A stretch of 64,000 nt of DNA from Mariannaea sp. PMI_226 (Eukaryota > Ascomycota > Sordariomycetes > Hypocreales > Nectriaceae): NCBI GenBank assembly GCA_024336345.1, contig JANFOG010000001.1, forward strand, positions 3,162,001 to 3,226,000, given 5' to 3'. Position 1 is the stretch's first letter. Each line of letters starts with the position of its first letter. The notes beneath the pieces are model-generated. The model ran no database searches, was not told the origin of the DNA, and worked only from the letters and a program-made list of their open reading frames with translations. The translations under genes were made by a program, and so were the position numbers. This document shows, piece by piece, positions 23,399 through 33,630 of the stretch.

Positions 23399-25042
23399 CT
23401 AAAACTTTCTCTTCTTCTTTGCTGGACCGGCAAGCGCCTTTTTCTCTAGCTCTCTCTTGAGCTCTTCTCGTCTACGATCTGCTCTCTCTTTCGAGGTTTC
23501 TCTTGCCTTTGGTGACGACAAATCATCATCTTTCACCACTGGTGTTCGAGTACGGCCCCGACTTTCGGATGTCGAGGGTGCCGTTGTGGCAGTTTCCTCG
23601 CCTCCTAATTTTCCGATTGTGCCCAATTTCTTCGGCTTTGTTGCAGTCTCATTGGGTTCGGAACTGAGAGGCTCAGACGGCTTCTGGACAGGCTGCTGGA
23701 TCTTGGGTCCGCCGATACGCCCCAAGCCACCCGCCCTTGTCACAGGTTTAGGCGGCGGAGGTGAAGGACGTGACGTCGGCTGCGGTTGCGGGTCTTCCTC
23801 CGCCTCCGAAGCGGTTTCACCAGCATCGTCGTCTGGGTCTGAAGCCGTCTCAGAGTCGTCAACCTTTTGGTCCACAACCCGCGTTCTTGGAGGGCTACGT
23901 ATTGGACTCACAGAACGAGCCGGAGGTGATTGCTCTTTTCGGCCGAGAGTGCCTAACCTTGGGCCGCGTTTCTTGTTCTCGAATTTCCGTGTCTCAGTGG
24001 GGACAACTCGACTGTTTCTAGCTGGACGAGGTGGTTCATTTCCGTCTTCCGTGGACCCATCGTCTGACGGAGGCTCTTTGGGTAGCACTGCCGGCCTCCG
24101 CGATGCCAGATGAGGCGGGGTGGACTGTACTTGAAAGTCGTCATCCTCATCAACATCCATCGACTCATCCGGGTGCGGTGTAACCTTCTCTCTTGAGACC
24201 GAATCCCTTGTTTGTGACGGTCTTTGTGATGATGATGCTCCGCGGAACTCATGCCACCATTGATCAAGCCCAGGGGCTCCATCAATGGGCTGAGTGGATT
24301 GAAATTCTAGCCCCTTACCCCCGAAAACCTCATTGACTAGGGTTTCTGTGTTGTTCGGACCGCCACGGCTGTTCACTACATCGGACTGCCATCGTGAGCG
24401 GTTGAAAGGTGCTAAGCCAGGGATCTTGTCGGCCGCAGCGGCCCTGGATATTTTCTTCTTTCCAGATAGCGCGTTGAAGACATGCTCCAGGCCTGTGCCC
24501 ATGGCATCCAGCTTGTCTAGAAGCTTGTTGAGAACAACGTCCTTTTGGCCCAGAGTGCGAATCAATGATTCCACCTCCTGGTGTCTGGCGAGATGAGCCT
24601 GGATTAGCGGAAAGACAAGGTCTGTGGCGATGGCAGAGGAAGGAGATCTTTTCAAATGTATGGGCCACTTCAAGGGCTGCAACCCCGGCAGCCTGCAGGT
24701 AATATGTAGAGTAAGCCCGTCATCTCCTGAATCGGATAATGAGGCACGAGTTAATCGGAGCTGAGTTTCATCATGACCAGGGTGAGATGAATCCAAAGCA
24801 CTCTTGAGGCTCGTTAAGAACTTGGCCATATTGTCTGGCGTATCACTTGGATCAATACTAGTACTCTCGCCCCAGCCCCTGATGCAGATAGCCTTCCGAT
24901 CAAGTGATTCGGACCACATATTGGCCATGTCGGTGACATGAATAGTGTACGCCGCCGTGTCAATATCCATAGAGACGAGCAAGACAGGCATATCAGGAGA
25001 TGATGGTAGCGGCAGAGGCCGCCATGACTTCGTGGGGTTCAT
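23399..25042 (-). CDS. nej1: NEJ1/XLF, non-homologous end-joining factor
   Basis: Nuclear scaffold that works with Ku and the Lif1/Lig4 ligase in double-strand-break repair. Single exon, 547 residues from the ATG at 25042 (MNPTKSWRPLPLPSSPDMPV). The frame is open upstream, but that translation is unlike the family. Residues 1-130 form the XLF head, with features such as AAYTIHVTDMANMWSE. Residues 150-215 look like the coiled-coil stalk (KDVVLNKLLDKLDAMGTGLE). The rest is a long disordered, charged tail rich in Pro, Ser and Glu. The last residues are AGPAKKKRKF, a basic stretch ending in Phe. This resembles the Ku-binding motif at the XLF C-terminus and could also be a nuclear signal. The family call is based on the N-terminal region and is good. 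Confidence 0.85.
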   Translation of the reverse strand: MNPTKSWRPLPLPSSPDMPVLLVSMDIDTAAYTIHVTDMANMWSESLDRKAICIRGWGESTSIDPSDTPDNMAKFLTSLKSALDSSHPGHDETQLRLTRASLSDSGDDGLTLHITCRLPGLQPLKWPIHLKRSPSSAIATDLVFPLIQAHLARHQEVESLIRTLGQKDVVLNKLLDKLDAMGTGLEHVFNALSGKKKISRAAAADKIPGLAPFNRSRWQSDVVNSRGGPNNTETLVNEVFGGKGLEFQSTQPIDGAPGLDQWWHEFRGASSSQRPSQTRDSVSREKVTPHPDESMDVDEDDDFQVQSTPPHLASRRPAVLPKEPPSDDGSTEDGNEPPRPARNSRVVPTETRKFENKKRGPRLGTLGRKEQSPPARSVSPIRSPPRTRVVDQKVDDSETASDPDDDAGETASEAEEDPQPQPTSRPSPPPPKPVTRAGGLGRIGGPKIQQPVQKPSEPLSSEPNETATKPKKLGTIGKLGGEETATTAPSTSESRGRTRTPVVKDDDLSSPKARETSKERADRRREELKRELEKKALAGPAKKKRKF

Positions 25043-26900
25043 ATCCGTCCTTTTGTCCACCTGTGCTAGGAAGTTGGGAACAACTATTGGGTCGAGAGAT
25101 GATGAGTTGGCACTGGGCACAAAGAGTAATGTTCTATCAAGCTGCAAGCAAGTCCGCAGGCTGGATCGGCAAAAGAGCAAGCAGCTAGAGAGTAGGACAA
25201 TCACGCATAAGACGTGGGGAAGGCGAGGGGGTTCAGTTTGTTGTTGAAGGGATGTCTCACCCCGTTCTTGTAAGTTGCGAGGATGAGGGTCAGAAACAGT
25301 ACGACGTGTGTGCAGGCCCAAGTCTCAAGCAGCACGGGAAAGATGACGGCATGAAAAGCTGGGAAAAGGCCGAAAAGGGCCAGCCAGAAGTGTTTCAGGC
25401 GGCTAAGTTGGTCGATTTGCAGAGAAACAGACAATGGTCCGGAGGTTCAGGTTCCACGGGCCATGTGGAATTCCGGAGGCTTCGTTGGAAGAGGAAGAGA
25501 GCTTCTGACCAGCAGCCGTTGGAGGAGGGGCGGGGGAATTGAATATGGGCACCTAATTTCCTTGTGTAGGGCGGGAGAAAATTAGTAACTGGCACAGGAT
25601 TGCATCTACTGTGCGTCCTTCAAGTTTGAAAGGAAGTTGGAGATGAATTGTAGGCATCCATCCTATCCATGTAGCGAACGACGCGTGAGCATTGGTTGGT
25701 TTGACGCGTGCAGACAGTGGGAGTGTTTTTTGGGGGCCGATTGGTGGGGTAAGGCTCTGGAAGAGCTTACATCCACTTTATTAGCTTGTTGACCAGCGCC
25801 TCGCGGCGGCTGTTTATACCTTGTACCAATGCACTGTAGGTCCTTGCACTGAATAGGTACCAGAAGAGAATATGGGGAAATCATGTACTGAAGCTCACAT
25901 ATTAACATCTTACTATGAGAAATGATGTTCAAAGTATTATGTATATATTTGAAAGCTCAAGCATCAAATGCCTTGGGAGGGAGTAGTGGTTGTCAGTGTA
26001 TTCGACCATGTTGAGCGAGTGCCCCCAACCGGAACAAGGAACGGGATGTAGCAGGGGATATCAGAACAAGGGTGCGAATGCATGGTGTTGGAACATATGA
26101 CTTCTTGAAGAAGAAAAAAAAAGGCTGCATTCACGTTAACTTCAACAGTTTCATGACTTCCTCGATCTACAAAGCCTGCCAAGAATACCTGGGTTAGAAG
26201 ATACTTTATTCGAAGGGGAGCACCTCATATGGCCATTTGGTACTGCAGACTGCAGTAACCACTAATACTTTGAGCTATTGCATCTTTGAAGAATAGAGCG
26301 CGTACTGTCGTCATTTTTGCATACTAGGGATGTAGACCATAATCATATTGAGAAGACCAAGAGCATCAGGATCAATAAAAACTAACAATGTGTAGGCATA
26401 AACAGGCGAGAAAAGTGCAGCTGGTCATGCAATAGGTATTTTGCTCGTTTGAGCACGCACTCTATCAAGCTAACAACAAGCCACCGCTGAGCTGAAATGA
26501 ATCAACAGCCAGGTCTCCCTTGGCGCCTCAAACCAGTAGTGCCAAGATACGTACTGTACATACCTACACAAGGCCCTAGCACACCTCTCTAGTAAGTAGA
26601 GTGCCCATTGGTGGGCTCCTCCTCCTATGATCTGCCGTGAGTCCACTAAAAAATGAGACTCCGTCCGGTAGACACACATCGATCTCAGATCTTGTTAGCG
26701 CATGTCTCGATCTTCGTGGCCGTCATAGAGCACTTCACATCGACCGCCAGCAAGCACCATCATCTACCAAATAAATAAACACAAGGGGGGATAAATGAGA
26801 TCACTACTGAATAAATTCCCCTGTTCTGGAGCATTACCTTGCGTCTCCCTCGTCCACAAGTGATTGCATCCCTACCGTAGTAACAGCAGCTGCCCAACAC
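25043..26900. other. Divergent promoter region between nej1 and photolyase, 1.9 kb
   Basis: No gene found. It must contain the nej1 promoter on the left and the photolyase promoter on the right. A GATC-rich patch near 26.7 kb is listed separately. Confidence 0.5.
26680..26714 (+). promoter_or_regulatory. Candidate light-responsive element (clustered GATC)
   Basis: Three GATC tetramers occur within 35 bases (26681, 26688, 26709), about 190-220 bases upstream of the photolyase start. Fungal photolyase genes are known to be induced by blue light through the White Collar complex, which binds paired GATC-type sites. Assignment here is inference from spacing and context. Confidence 0.4.
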
Positions 26901-28872
26901 ATGCTATCACGATTCCTCTGGTTATCATCACTACGGATTCCGTCTACAAAGTTCCCTCCTTGTCATTCTGATCAATCTCGCCCGCTTGACCTTATTTCTC
27001 TTTTGAAATTGTGGCTGTTGCCCCCGACATTCTCCACCATGCCTCCCAAACGTGCATCTGCAGCGCTTCCAGAGTCGAATGGCACCTCCAAGAAAGTCAA
27101 GACAGTTGATAAGTCCGATTTCGATCAAGTCCTTCGTCAGCCTCACCATTTCGCACAGCTATCCGAAGAGCATGGCCTTGTTCTGCGAAAATTTTATCCA
27201 CCAGAGATGAGCAATGCTCGCGCTCGCGCGTACCGAAACGACGAGCTCCCACGACCAATAGAGACGCTTCTCTCTGCGCTGGAGCAGACAGCACAGACGA
27301 GAAAGAAGATCAAAGCCAAGAACGCCGTGGTCCACTGGTTCAAGATGGACTTACGACTAATGGACAACAAGGCTTTGGCGCTGGCTAGCGATAAAGCCAA
27401 GGAAGCTGGTGTCCCTCTGATTTGCATGTACATCATCAGTCCCGAGGATTACGAGGCACACTTGCGATCACCCGTTCGTGTCGACTTCATGCTTCGGAGC
27501 CTCCAAGTGCTCAAAGAAGACTTGGATAAGTTGGATATTCCGCTTTACTTGGAAACGATTGAGAATCGAAAGAGGATCCCTGATCGTATTCTCGAGCTCA
27601 TGAATAATTGGGGGGCAAACCACCTTTTCGCCAATATGGAGTACGAGGTTGATGAGTTGCGACGAGAAGCCAGCATCGTGAAAGATCTCGCAGAGCATGG
27701 AAAATCATTTGAAGTTGTTCATGATACTTGCGTCGTGCCACCAGGAAGCCTGCAAACCGGCGCGGGCAAGCAGTATGCCGTCTACACGCCATGGTACCGC
27801 ACATGGATGGCACATATACATGACAATCTCGATCTTCTTGAATGCTTCGATCCTCCCTCCCGAAATCCAGAGACTGCTCGGAAACTCTTCAAAAAGCTTT
27901 ATAATCTCCCCATTCCGGAGGCTCCCAAGAGCAAGGCACTTACAGAAGAAGAAAAGGAAAGATTCCATGCTCTGTGGCCTTGTGGTGAACACGAGGCAAG
28001 GATGAGATTGAATAAGTTTTGCGAAGAGAGGATAAACGGGTACCGTGACAATCGAAACATCCCAGCACGCAACGGCACATCTTGCATCTCTGTGCACTTG
28101 GCCGCTGGCACTCTCAGTGCTCGAACTTGTGTCCGCACTGCCCGGGATATGAACAAGACGAAGAAGCTTAATGGCGGAAGTGATGGGATCCAGACTTGGA
28201 TCAGTGAGGTTGCATGGAGGGACTTTTACAGGCATGTCCTGGTCAACTGGCCCTACGTCTGGTAAGCTTAGAAGCCCTTAACCTTCTTCATGAGTAATCT
28301 AATCAAATTTTGAACGGTCTAGTATGAACAAGCCTTTTAAACCTGAGTATTCAAACATCACATGGTCTTATGACGAGAAACTCTTCACCGCGTGGTGTGA
28401 GGGTCGAACAGGCTTCCCAATTGTCGACGCTGCAATGAGGCAGCTGAATCACATTGGCTATATGCATAACAGGTGCCGCATGATCGTAGCATCGTTCCTA
28501 GCCAAGGACCTTCTCATCGACTGGCGAAAGGGGGAGAAATATTTTATGGAGCACTTGATTGATGGTGATTTTGCCAGCAACAATGGAGGATGGGGCTTCA
28601 GTGCTAGTGTGGGTGTTGATCCTCAGCCATATTTCAGAATTTTCAATCCTCTACTTCAAAGTGAGAAGTTTGATCCTCAGGGCGATTATATTCGGAAGTG
28701 GGTTCCGGAACTGAAAGACCTGAATGCCAAGGAAATTCATGATCCCTACAACAGAGGCGCTGGACCAAAGGCCAAGAAAAATGGATATCCTAAGCAAGTT
28801 GTGGACCATAAAAATTGTCGGGAGCGGGCTCTGGCTGCGTACAAGGACGGAATTGAGAGCGATGATGCGTGA
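26901..28872 (+). CDS. phr1: CPD photolyase (deoxyribodipyrimidine photo-lyase, class I)
   Basis: Light-driven repair enzyme that splits cyclobutane pyrimidine dimers using FAD. Exons are 26901-28261 and 28323-28872; the 61-bp intron splits a Cys codon and the join reads WPYVCMNKPF. The full frame is 636 residues. The N-terminal Rossmann (antenna) domain includes AVVHWFKMDLRLMDNKAL. The FAD domain includes TGFPIVDAAMRQLNHIGYMH, NRCRMIVASFLAKDLLIDWR, MEHLIDGDFASNNGGWGFSA and VGVDPQPYFRIFNP, all hallmark segments. Two starts are plausible. ATG 26901 gives an Arg/Ser/Leu-rich leader without acidic residues at first (MLSRFLWLSSLRIPSTKF), fitting mitochondrial import. ATG 27039 (MPPKRASAALP, 590 residues) gives a nuclear-type N-terminus. 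Yeast Phr1 is found in both compartments, so both starts may be used. Confidence 0.95.
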
Positions 28873-29439
28873 AATGCAATGGTTCGAGGCTAATAGGGGA
28901 TACAAAATATGATGGCTTACCATATGAATATATAATAATACGGTTTATCTTCACGTCATGGGCAACCATAGTTACTTTCCATCGTCACTGTGTGAGTTGT
29001 ATAACATTGTTCATGTTTGGCCCGTATCTGTACCATAGCAAAGAACTTAACCGCCACGGCTTTTTCTAGGCCTGTTCAATCTGCGGCTTGGAGACTATCG
29101 AAGTAGTCCCAGAATCCTCAAACACAGGCGACCTAGGAAAAGGTCGATTCGAGGAGACTTCGCTAGCCGGGACAGGTGCGTACATCACCACAATTTGGTA
29201 TCACATCTTCGGGACGCAGTGTCGGACATCGTTTGTGTTGTCTCAAAATCGAGCCGAACGCCTCGAATTGGATTTGCTAGATGCAGCCAACCCTAAGTTT
29301 CCTCCACCCATGCCTTTCATGCCCGAAACCAAAATCCTAGGGTCCTGTCAGAATCCCTATCATTTTTTTTCTTCTTCGATTCGAAAGAGACCCGTAACCC
29401 AGATGCGAAGTACCTCCTTTGCCACAGAGTCCCAAACAT
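28873..29439. other. Convergent 3' region between photolyase and eS21
   Basis: About 570 bases between two 3' ends. A 126-codon open frame (29088-29468, plus) overlaps the eS21 3' end on the opposite strand and has no recognisable motif. No gene was called. Confidence 0.5.
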
Positions 29440-29770
29440 TTATCGCTGGGCGCTCCAGACGTTCTTGAGGAGACCGTCTCGCTGAGACAGACGGTTGAGG
29501 GCGTCGTCGCTCTCACCCATCGCTCGGACGAAACCGCAAAGGGCGTAGGTGTGGTTCTCGCCCTGGATGGCACGGCCGTTCTCGTCAACCTTGGCGATAG
29601 AGATCTGGACGGAACCGTGGTCCTTGGCCTTGATGATGCGGTTGGTGGCACTGCACTTGCGGGGGACGTAGCTGTGAGAATTACAGCGGTCAGTACTTCG
29701 TCGAGTGAAATCTGCAATTATTCTCGGTTTATTCTTACAGATCGACGATCTCGCCACGGTCGTTCTCCAT
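29440..29770 (-). CDS. rps21: 40S ribosomal protein S21 (eS21)
   Basis: Small-subunit ribosomal protein of 87 residues, the usual length for fungi. Exons are 29739-29770 and 29440-29671. The 67-bp intron (29672-29738) splits a Leu codon, so exon 1 encodes just [10 protein letters not shown] plus two bases. Conserved segments seen are [55 protein letters not shown] and the ending LKNVWSAQR. Codon choice is strongly biased to C-ending codons, as expected for a highly expressed gene. It is divergent from SLX4, with start codons 404 bases apart. Confidence 0.97.
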
Positions 29771-30174
29771 TTTTGCGGTATTGAAAGGGGGGGAGGTTTG
29801 AAGGTGGTTTCGGTGGTTGTGTCGGCGGGGGATGAAGTCGTCGCAAAGGCTTGGGTGGGATACAGAAAAGTTCCTTCGAAATTTGGTGTGGTTCGCCAAT
29901 TTTCGTGGGGCGACGAGGGCTTGTGTGGGTCATGTGCCCTGTCATGTGATAGCGTGGCATGGACGCGGGACCCCTCCGCTTCTGTCAACACCATGGTGCC
30001 CAATGGGGCGGAGGCCATCATGCGCTATCGTGAAAGTGACCATTCAGCACGTTTCGTCGCTGGACGACATGCGAGCCTCGTCTTCCTAAAACCTTTCGTG
30101 AGACAATCGCCATATTGTTGCGAACGAACAGCCTGAGATGCGCGCTGCGCTCTCAGATATCGGCTTTGGGTGCT
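29771..30174. promoter_or_regulatory. Shared divergent promoter, eS21 / SLX4
   Basis: 404 bases separate the eS21 start (minus) from the SLX4 start (plus). No TATA is evident on either side. The eS21 side is G-rich on the plus strand, meaning a pyrimidine-rich leader on the transcribed sense. A bidirectional promoter is inferred from spacing alone. Confidence 0.5.
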
Positions 30175-32820
30175 ATGACATCTTCTGATGTCTTTCGATC
30201 ATCGTCAATTCACGGTCCTAGACACGACGGCATGAAACTAGGGTCTTCGTCCCCAGGCCTACCTCCTCTTGCGGATATCTTGCCCCAGCCATCGACTCGA
30301 TCCCCATTTCGAAGTGGTAGTAAAGCGCTTATTACTCCAGATGATGCAGCTTCAAGGTTGGGATCTGCCAAACATCCAGGCAAGTTAACAGAAGGGCTCC
30401 CACTGGCCCAGACAGTCAACAATGCAGACAATTCGATTGAAATTATACAAATAACTAGGCCAAGGAGGGGCAGAGTAAGAGAAGCCAATGGAGAGAAAAG
30501 GAAGCCAGTGAGCAAACAAAAGACTATCTCGAGTGAAAAGACACAAAAACAGTCCCAATCGAAAAAGAAAGCGCCGGACGATGAAGCTGATAAGGTGGAG
30601 ATCGGCCAAAAGAAGAAAGGAACTATAAACAAACAAGTTGACCAATGCACAGAGCCTGGTCGAACTGAAGAGAAGAAGGATGGGGACGTCGACGAACCGT
30701 TGAATCTAGAGCCAGCAACGCTACGGAGAGTTGACTGGACGCCTCCGGCTCAGAAAACGGTCATCAATATCGAATCTAGTCCCTCCATGCTCAAGAAGCC
30801 AGCATCCTCAGAGTGTGGCGATCAACCTACCTTCAAAGACCTCGTCCATGGGTATGCTTGTCTGGATGAGGTTTCTCGGACTGTTTCAGTTCCATCCGAC
30901 GACGACTCTAGTCTTCTTAAGAAACGGAAGCATATCGAACTAGTAGCTATTCAGGATGAAAACAGATCCGAACCAAACGCCCCCCGGAAATCCCCAATCA
31001 AGAAGAAGGCAGCAAAGAAAAAGGCCAGGACAATCACCGAAATAGCAACTGCCGCGTATATGGTGCCTTCTCCGTCAGAAGATGCACCAGCTTCGGCCTC
31101 AAACTTGGATGATTTTCTATTGAAACCCACTGATTCCACCGCTGCTTCAGCTGAGAAATTAAACAAGGGTAAGGGCAAGGCAAATCCGCGTAAAAGGCCA
31201 TCTAAGGCGGCGAAAAGGAAGCCACCGCCGCGCCCCGTACTGCTCTCGCCAGGAGCTGCGCTGGACCAGGTTGCTAAGCAAGACTTTGTTTTCGGGACCT
31301 CAAGTCAGCTGGCAAGAGAGCCATCGCCATCTATTTTGAGAGACACTCAGGCGGCGCTGAAGCACTCAAACCAACCAGAATACGTGGACATGACCTCCTT
31401 TGGTCATAGCGACGAGGCCGAAACATCATATTCACGACCAAGGCTGTGGGACGCCGCCGCGAGAGATGCTGATGGTGACCTCTTCGATGTCGAAATTATC
31501 GACTTGGTTGAGGGCTCCCCGCAATTGCCCAAGACGAGTCACGAACCCGATAGGTTTGGATATCTCAGGGGTGGCAATTCAAGTAAAATATCCCCGCATA
31601 GACCTGATGCAATTTCCTCCGATGCCGCTGATTCATTTGTCAATTTGTCTGATATTCTGCAACCTCCCGAAGAGGAAACTGCAATTATCGAGGCCGGCTC
31701 ACCTTATTTTTCTGAAAGCGACATGTCAACTAGCACGAACATTCAGCCGCCCGCAAGTGCTCAAGTTGAACCGCTAAAGCAGTCTCCTAAGTCTTTTACA
31801 TCTCAATTAAACAGCAGTCCACAAAGATCGGGTGCTGCCGCGCTCCACCCTAAGCCGAATTACGACCTTCTCACAGATATGCAGCTTGCAAAAGAGGTGA
31901 GAACATACGGTTTCAAACCGATCAAGAAGAGAAGTGCTATGATTGCGATGCTTGATCAGTGCTGGCAAAGCAAAGCTCGATTGGGCCAAGCTGGTATTCA
32001 CACGAGTACAACACGATCAGCAGTTGCTCCCACTTCTACAAACTCTGCCAGCTCTGTCACAGACGTATCGAGGCGGCCAAGAGGTCGGCCAAGGAAGAGC
32101 AGCATCGACGTGTCAGAACCTGAGATCCCACTACCTGCTTCAGACTCTGGGAAGAAACCCCGAGGTAGACCGAGGAAAACCAGCATCAACGCCTTGGAAA
32201 TACAGGAACCGCCACCTTCTGCCCAGCCACCCGAAACTCCCAAGCGGTCTCGCGGGCGGCCGAGGAAGGATAGCTTTGGCTCATTATCCCCTACCTCACC
32301 TCAACGAAAAGTGAAGCCTACCTTGGCGAAGAAATCCGCTGTTGTTCACAGTCCCGCAAAGCCCAAAAAATCTACCAACCCTATCATTGAGATTCCCGAC
32401 TCGGAGTCAGAGAATGGACTTGACACTTTGTCTTCGCCAATCTCGATGGTTGAGGAGATGTTTTCATCTCCACCACCACTTGATCTCTCCCATCCTGCAA
32501 CCGATGACACGGAGCTTTCTTTGGCTGCATCTCCAAGTGACCAACAAGCTGCCTTATTCAGCTATATTACGAAAGCGATTAAGTCTGCGCCACGAACAAC
32601 ACATCCAGCGAATCCTTCCTGGCACGAGAAGATACTAATGTACGACCCGCTCGTCTTGGAAGATCTTGCAGCATGGCTGAATTCTGGCGAGCTTACTCGT
32701 GTTGGTTATGATTCCGAAGTCAACCCCGGCGAGGTGAAGAAATGGTGCGAGTCAAAGAGTGTGTGCTGTCTCTGGAGAGTTAACCTGCGTGGGCAGCAAC
32801 GGAAACGTGCTATTGGATAA
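30175..32820 (+). CDS. slx4: SLX4, structure-specific endonuclease scaffold
   Basis: Nuclear scaffold subunit of the SLX1-SLX4 nuclease that cuts branched DNA at stalled forks and recombination junctions. Single exon, 881 residues from the ATG at 30175. MTSSDVFRSSS is followed by SSPGLPPLADIL, matching how fungal SLX4 proteins begin; the frame runs open for 20 codons upstream. The N-terminal two thirds are charged and disordered. A SAP-like segment lies near residues 561-600 (YDLLTDMQLAKEVRTYGFKP). Three AT-hook-like RGRPRK motifs lie near 637, 664 and 694. The C-terminal SLX1-binding domain is about 819-880 (DPLVLEDLAAWLNSGELTRV, then VKKWCESKSVCCLWR). It lies beside the photolyase and nej1 genes. 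Confidence 0.92.
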   Translation: MTSSDVFRSSSIHGPRHDGMKLGSSSPGLPPLADILPQPSTRSPFRSGSKALITPDDAASRLGSAKHPGKLTEGLPLAQTVNNADNSIEIIQITRPRRGRVREANGEKRKPVSKQKTISSEKTQKQSQSKKKAPDDEADKVEIGQKKKGTINKQVDQCTEPGRTEEKKDGDVDEPLNLEPATLRRVDWTPPAQKTVINIESSPSMLKKPASSECGDQPTFKDLVHGYACLDEVSRTVSVPSDDDSSLLKKRKHIELVAIQDENRSEPNAPRKSPIKKKAAKKKARTITEIATAAYMVPSPSEDAPASASNLDDFLLKPTDSTAASAEKLNKGKGKANPRKRPSKAAKRKPPPRPVLLSPGAALDQVAKQDFVFGTSSQLAREPSPSILRDTQAALKHSNQPEYVDMTSFGHSDEAETSYSRPRLWDAAARDADGDLFDVEIIDLVEGSPQLPKTSHEPDRFGYLRGGNSSKISPHRPDAISSDAADSFVNLSDILQPPEEETAIIEAGSPYFSESDMSTSTNIQPPASAQVEPLKQSPKSFTSQLNSSPQRSGAAALHPKPNYDLLTDMQLAKEVRTYGFKPIKKRSAMIAMLDQCWQSKARLGQAGIHTSTTRSAVAPTSTNSASSVTDVSRRPRGRPRKSSIDVSEPEIPLPASDSGKKPRGRPRKTSINALEIQEPPPSAQPPETPKRSRGRPRKDSFGSLSPTSPQRKVKPTLAKKSAVVHSPAKPKKSTNPIIEIPDSESENGLDTLSSPISMVEEMFSSPPPLDLSHPATDDTELSLAASPSDQQAALFSYITKAIKSAPRTTHPANPSWHEKILMYDPLVLEDLAAWLNSGELTRVGYDSEVNPGEVKKWCESKSVCCLWRVNLRGQQRKRAIG

Positions 32821-33255
32821 CAAGCGAGGCGTTGGCATTGTATTTAGAATATCATGGTATCATATGGAAGACACTTTACTCAACAAACAAATATCCTTCA
32901 AATTCGTTTTTATCCTTTCAAAGCACTAATCGAATTCGCCTTTCCTGCACGTCCATGCCCCTTGTTAGTTGCGGGGTCTTATGTGAGGAATGACATTACC
33001 TATGTTCAAAGCTGATAAATATACAAAAGGCAGGGAACTAAACTTCCCAATACATGTAGCTCATCTGCGTACAAAATTTCTTGGTCTCATAACTTCGTGA
33101 AAACCATCGCTCAAGAACATGTGTCATGCGATAACAGAACAGCATCAATCTAATCGAATGACGGTTGGGGAGAGGTTTTTTCTTCGTGAGAATTGCACAA
33201 ATTCATCATAGCGCCAGCGCAAAAAGTAACCATTTGGTCGCTGTTTTTTTTTTAA
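32821..33255. other. Convergent 3' region downstream of slx4
   Basis: 435 A/T-rich bases between slx4 (plus) and the small minus-strand gene. They probably hold both poly(A) sites. Nothing else was seen. Confidence 0.5.
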
Positions 33256-33452
33256 TTAACCCGTAGCTGGAGGCTCGTCATCGTCATCGAGGTTTGGCTG
33301 TCCAGCGGCCCATTTGTCAGGGAGATTGTGCTCCTTCAGATACTGCTCCATCATGGGGCTCGCCTCGGTAGGTGAACTGTTCTTGTGTTAACCACCCTCG
33401 TGCTATTTTCAATGGTGCAAGTTTATGCCTCTACGTACTTATCTTCAGGCAT
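33256..33452 (-). CDS. Candidate 44-residue acidic microprotein, two exons
   Basis: Exon 1 is 33439-33452 (14 bases: ATG plus three codons plus two bases). Exon 2 is 33256-33376. The 62-bp intron has donor gtacgt, acceptor gaacag and a GTTAAC branch-like site 14 bases before the AG. The spliced frame begins MPEDNSPTEASPMMEQYLKE and ends with a four-Asp run and PPATG. The central part suggests a short amphipathic helix; the C-terminus is acidic. No signal peptide or membrane segment is seen. A TATA tract lies about 170 bases upstream. I do not recognise a family. Support comes from splice signals, frame agreement and a protein-like composition, so it is moderately likely to be real. Confidence 0.5.
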
Positions 33453-33620
33453 ATTTCCTAGTTTTGGACCCGAGGTTGTTGGTTTGTGACAAGATTGTGT
33501 AGGACAGGTCTTGAACTGATCAAGCCTTATCTTTGATTTAATCAGGATACTTATAGGTGAGAAGTCTCGTATATTGAAGGAGGAAGTAAATGATCCCATC
33601 GGTCCTTGGGCTAATCGGGC

Positions 33621-33630
33621 TTATATATAA
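33621..33630. promoter_or_regulatory. TATA tract, symmetric
   Basis: The tract ttatatataa is self-complementary, so it can serve either direction. It lies 170 bases upstream of the minus-strand microprotein start. It also lies 105 bases upstream of a plus-strand ATG (33735) that follows a C/T-rich stretch. Which side it drives cannot be told. Confidence 0.4.

Noticed and set aside
23457..24113. 218-codon plus-strand frame opposite nej1
   Set aside because: Antisense shadow of the Ser/Pro-rich nej1 tail; Ser/Gly/Val-rich as expected for such shadows.
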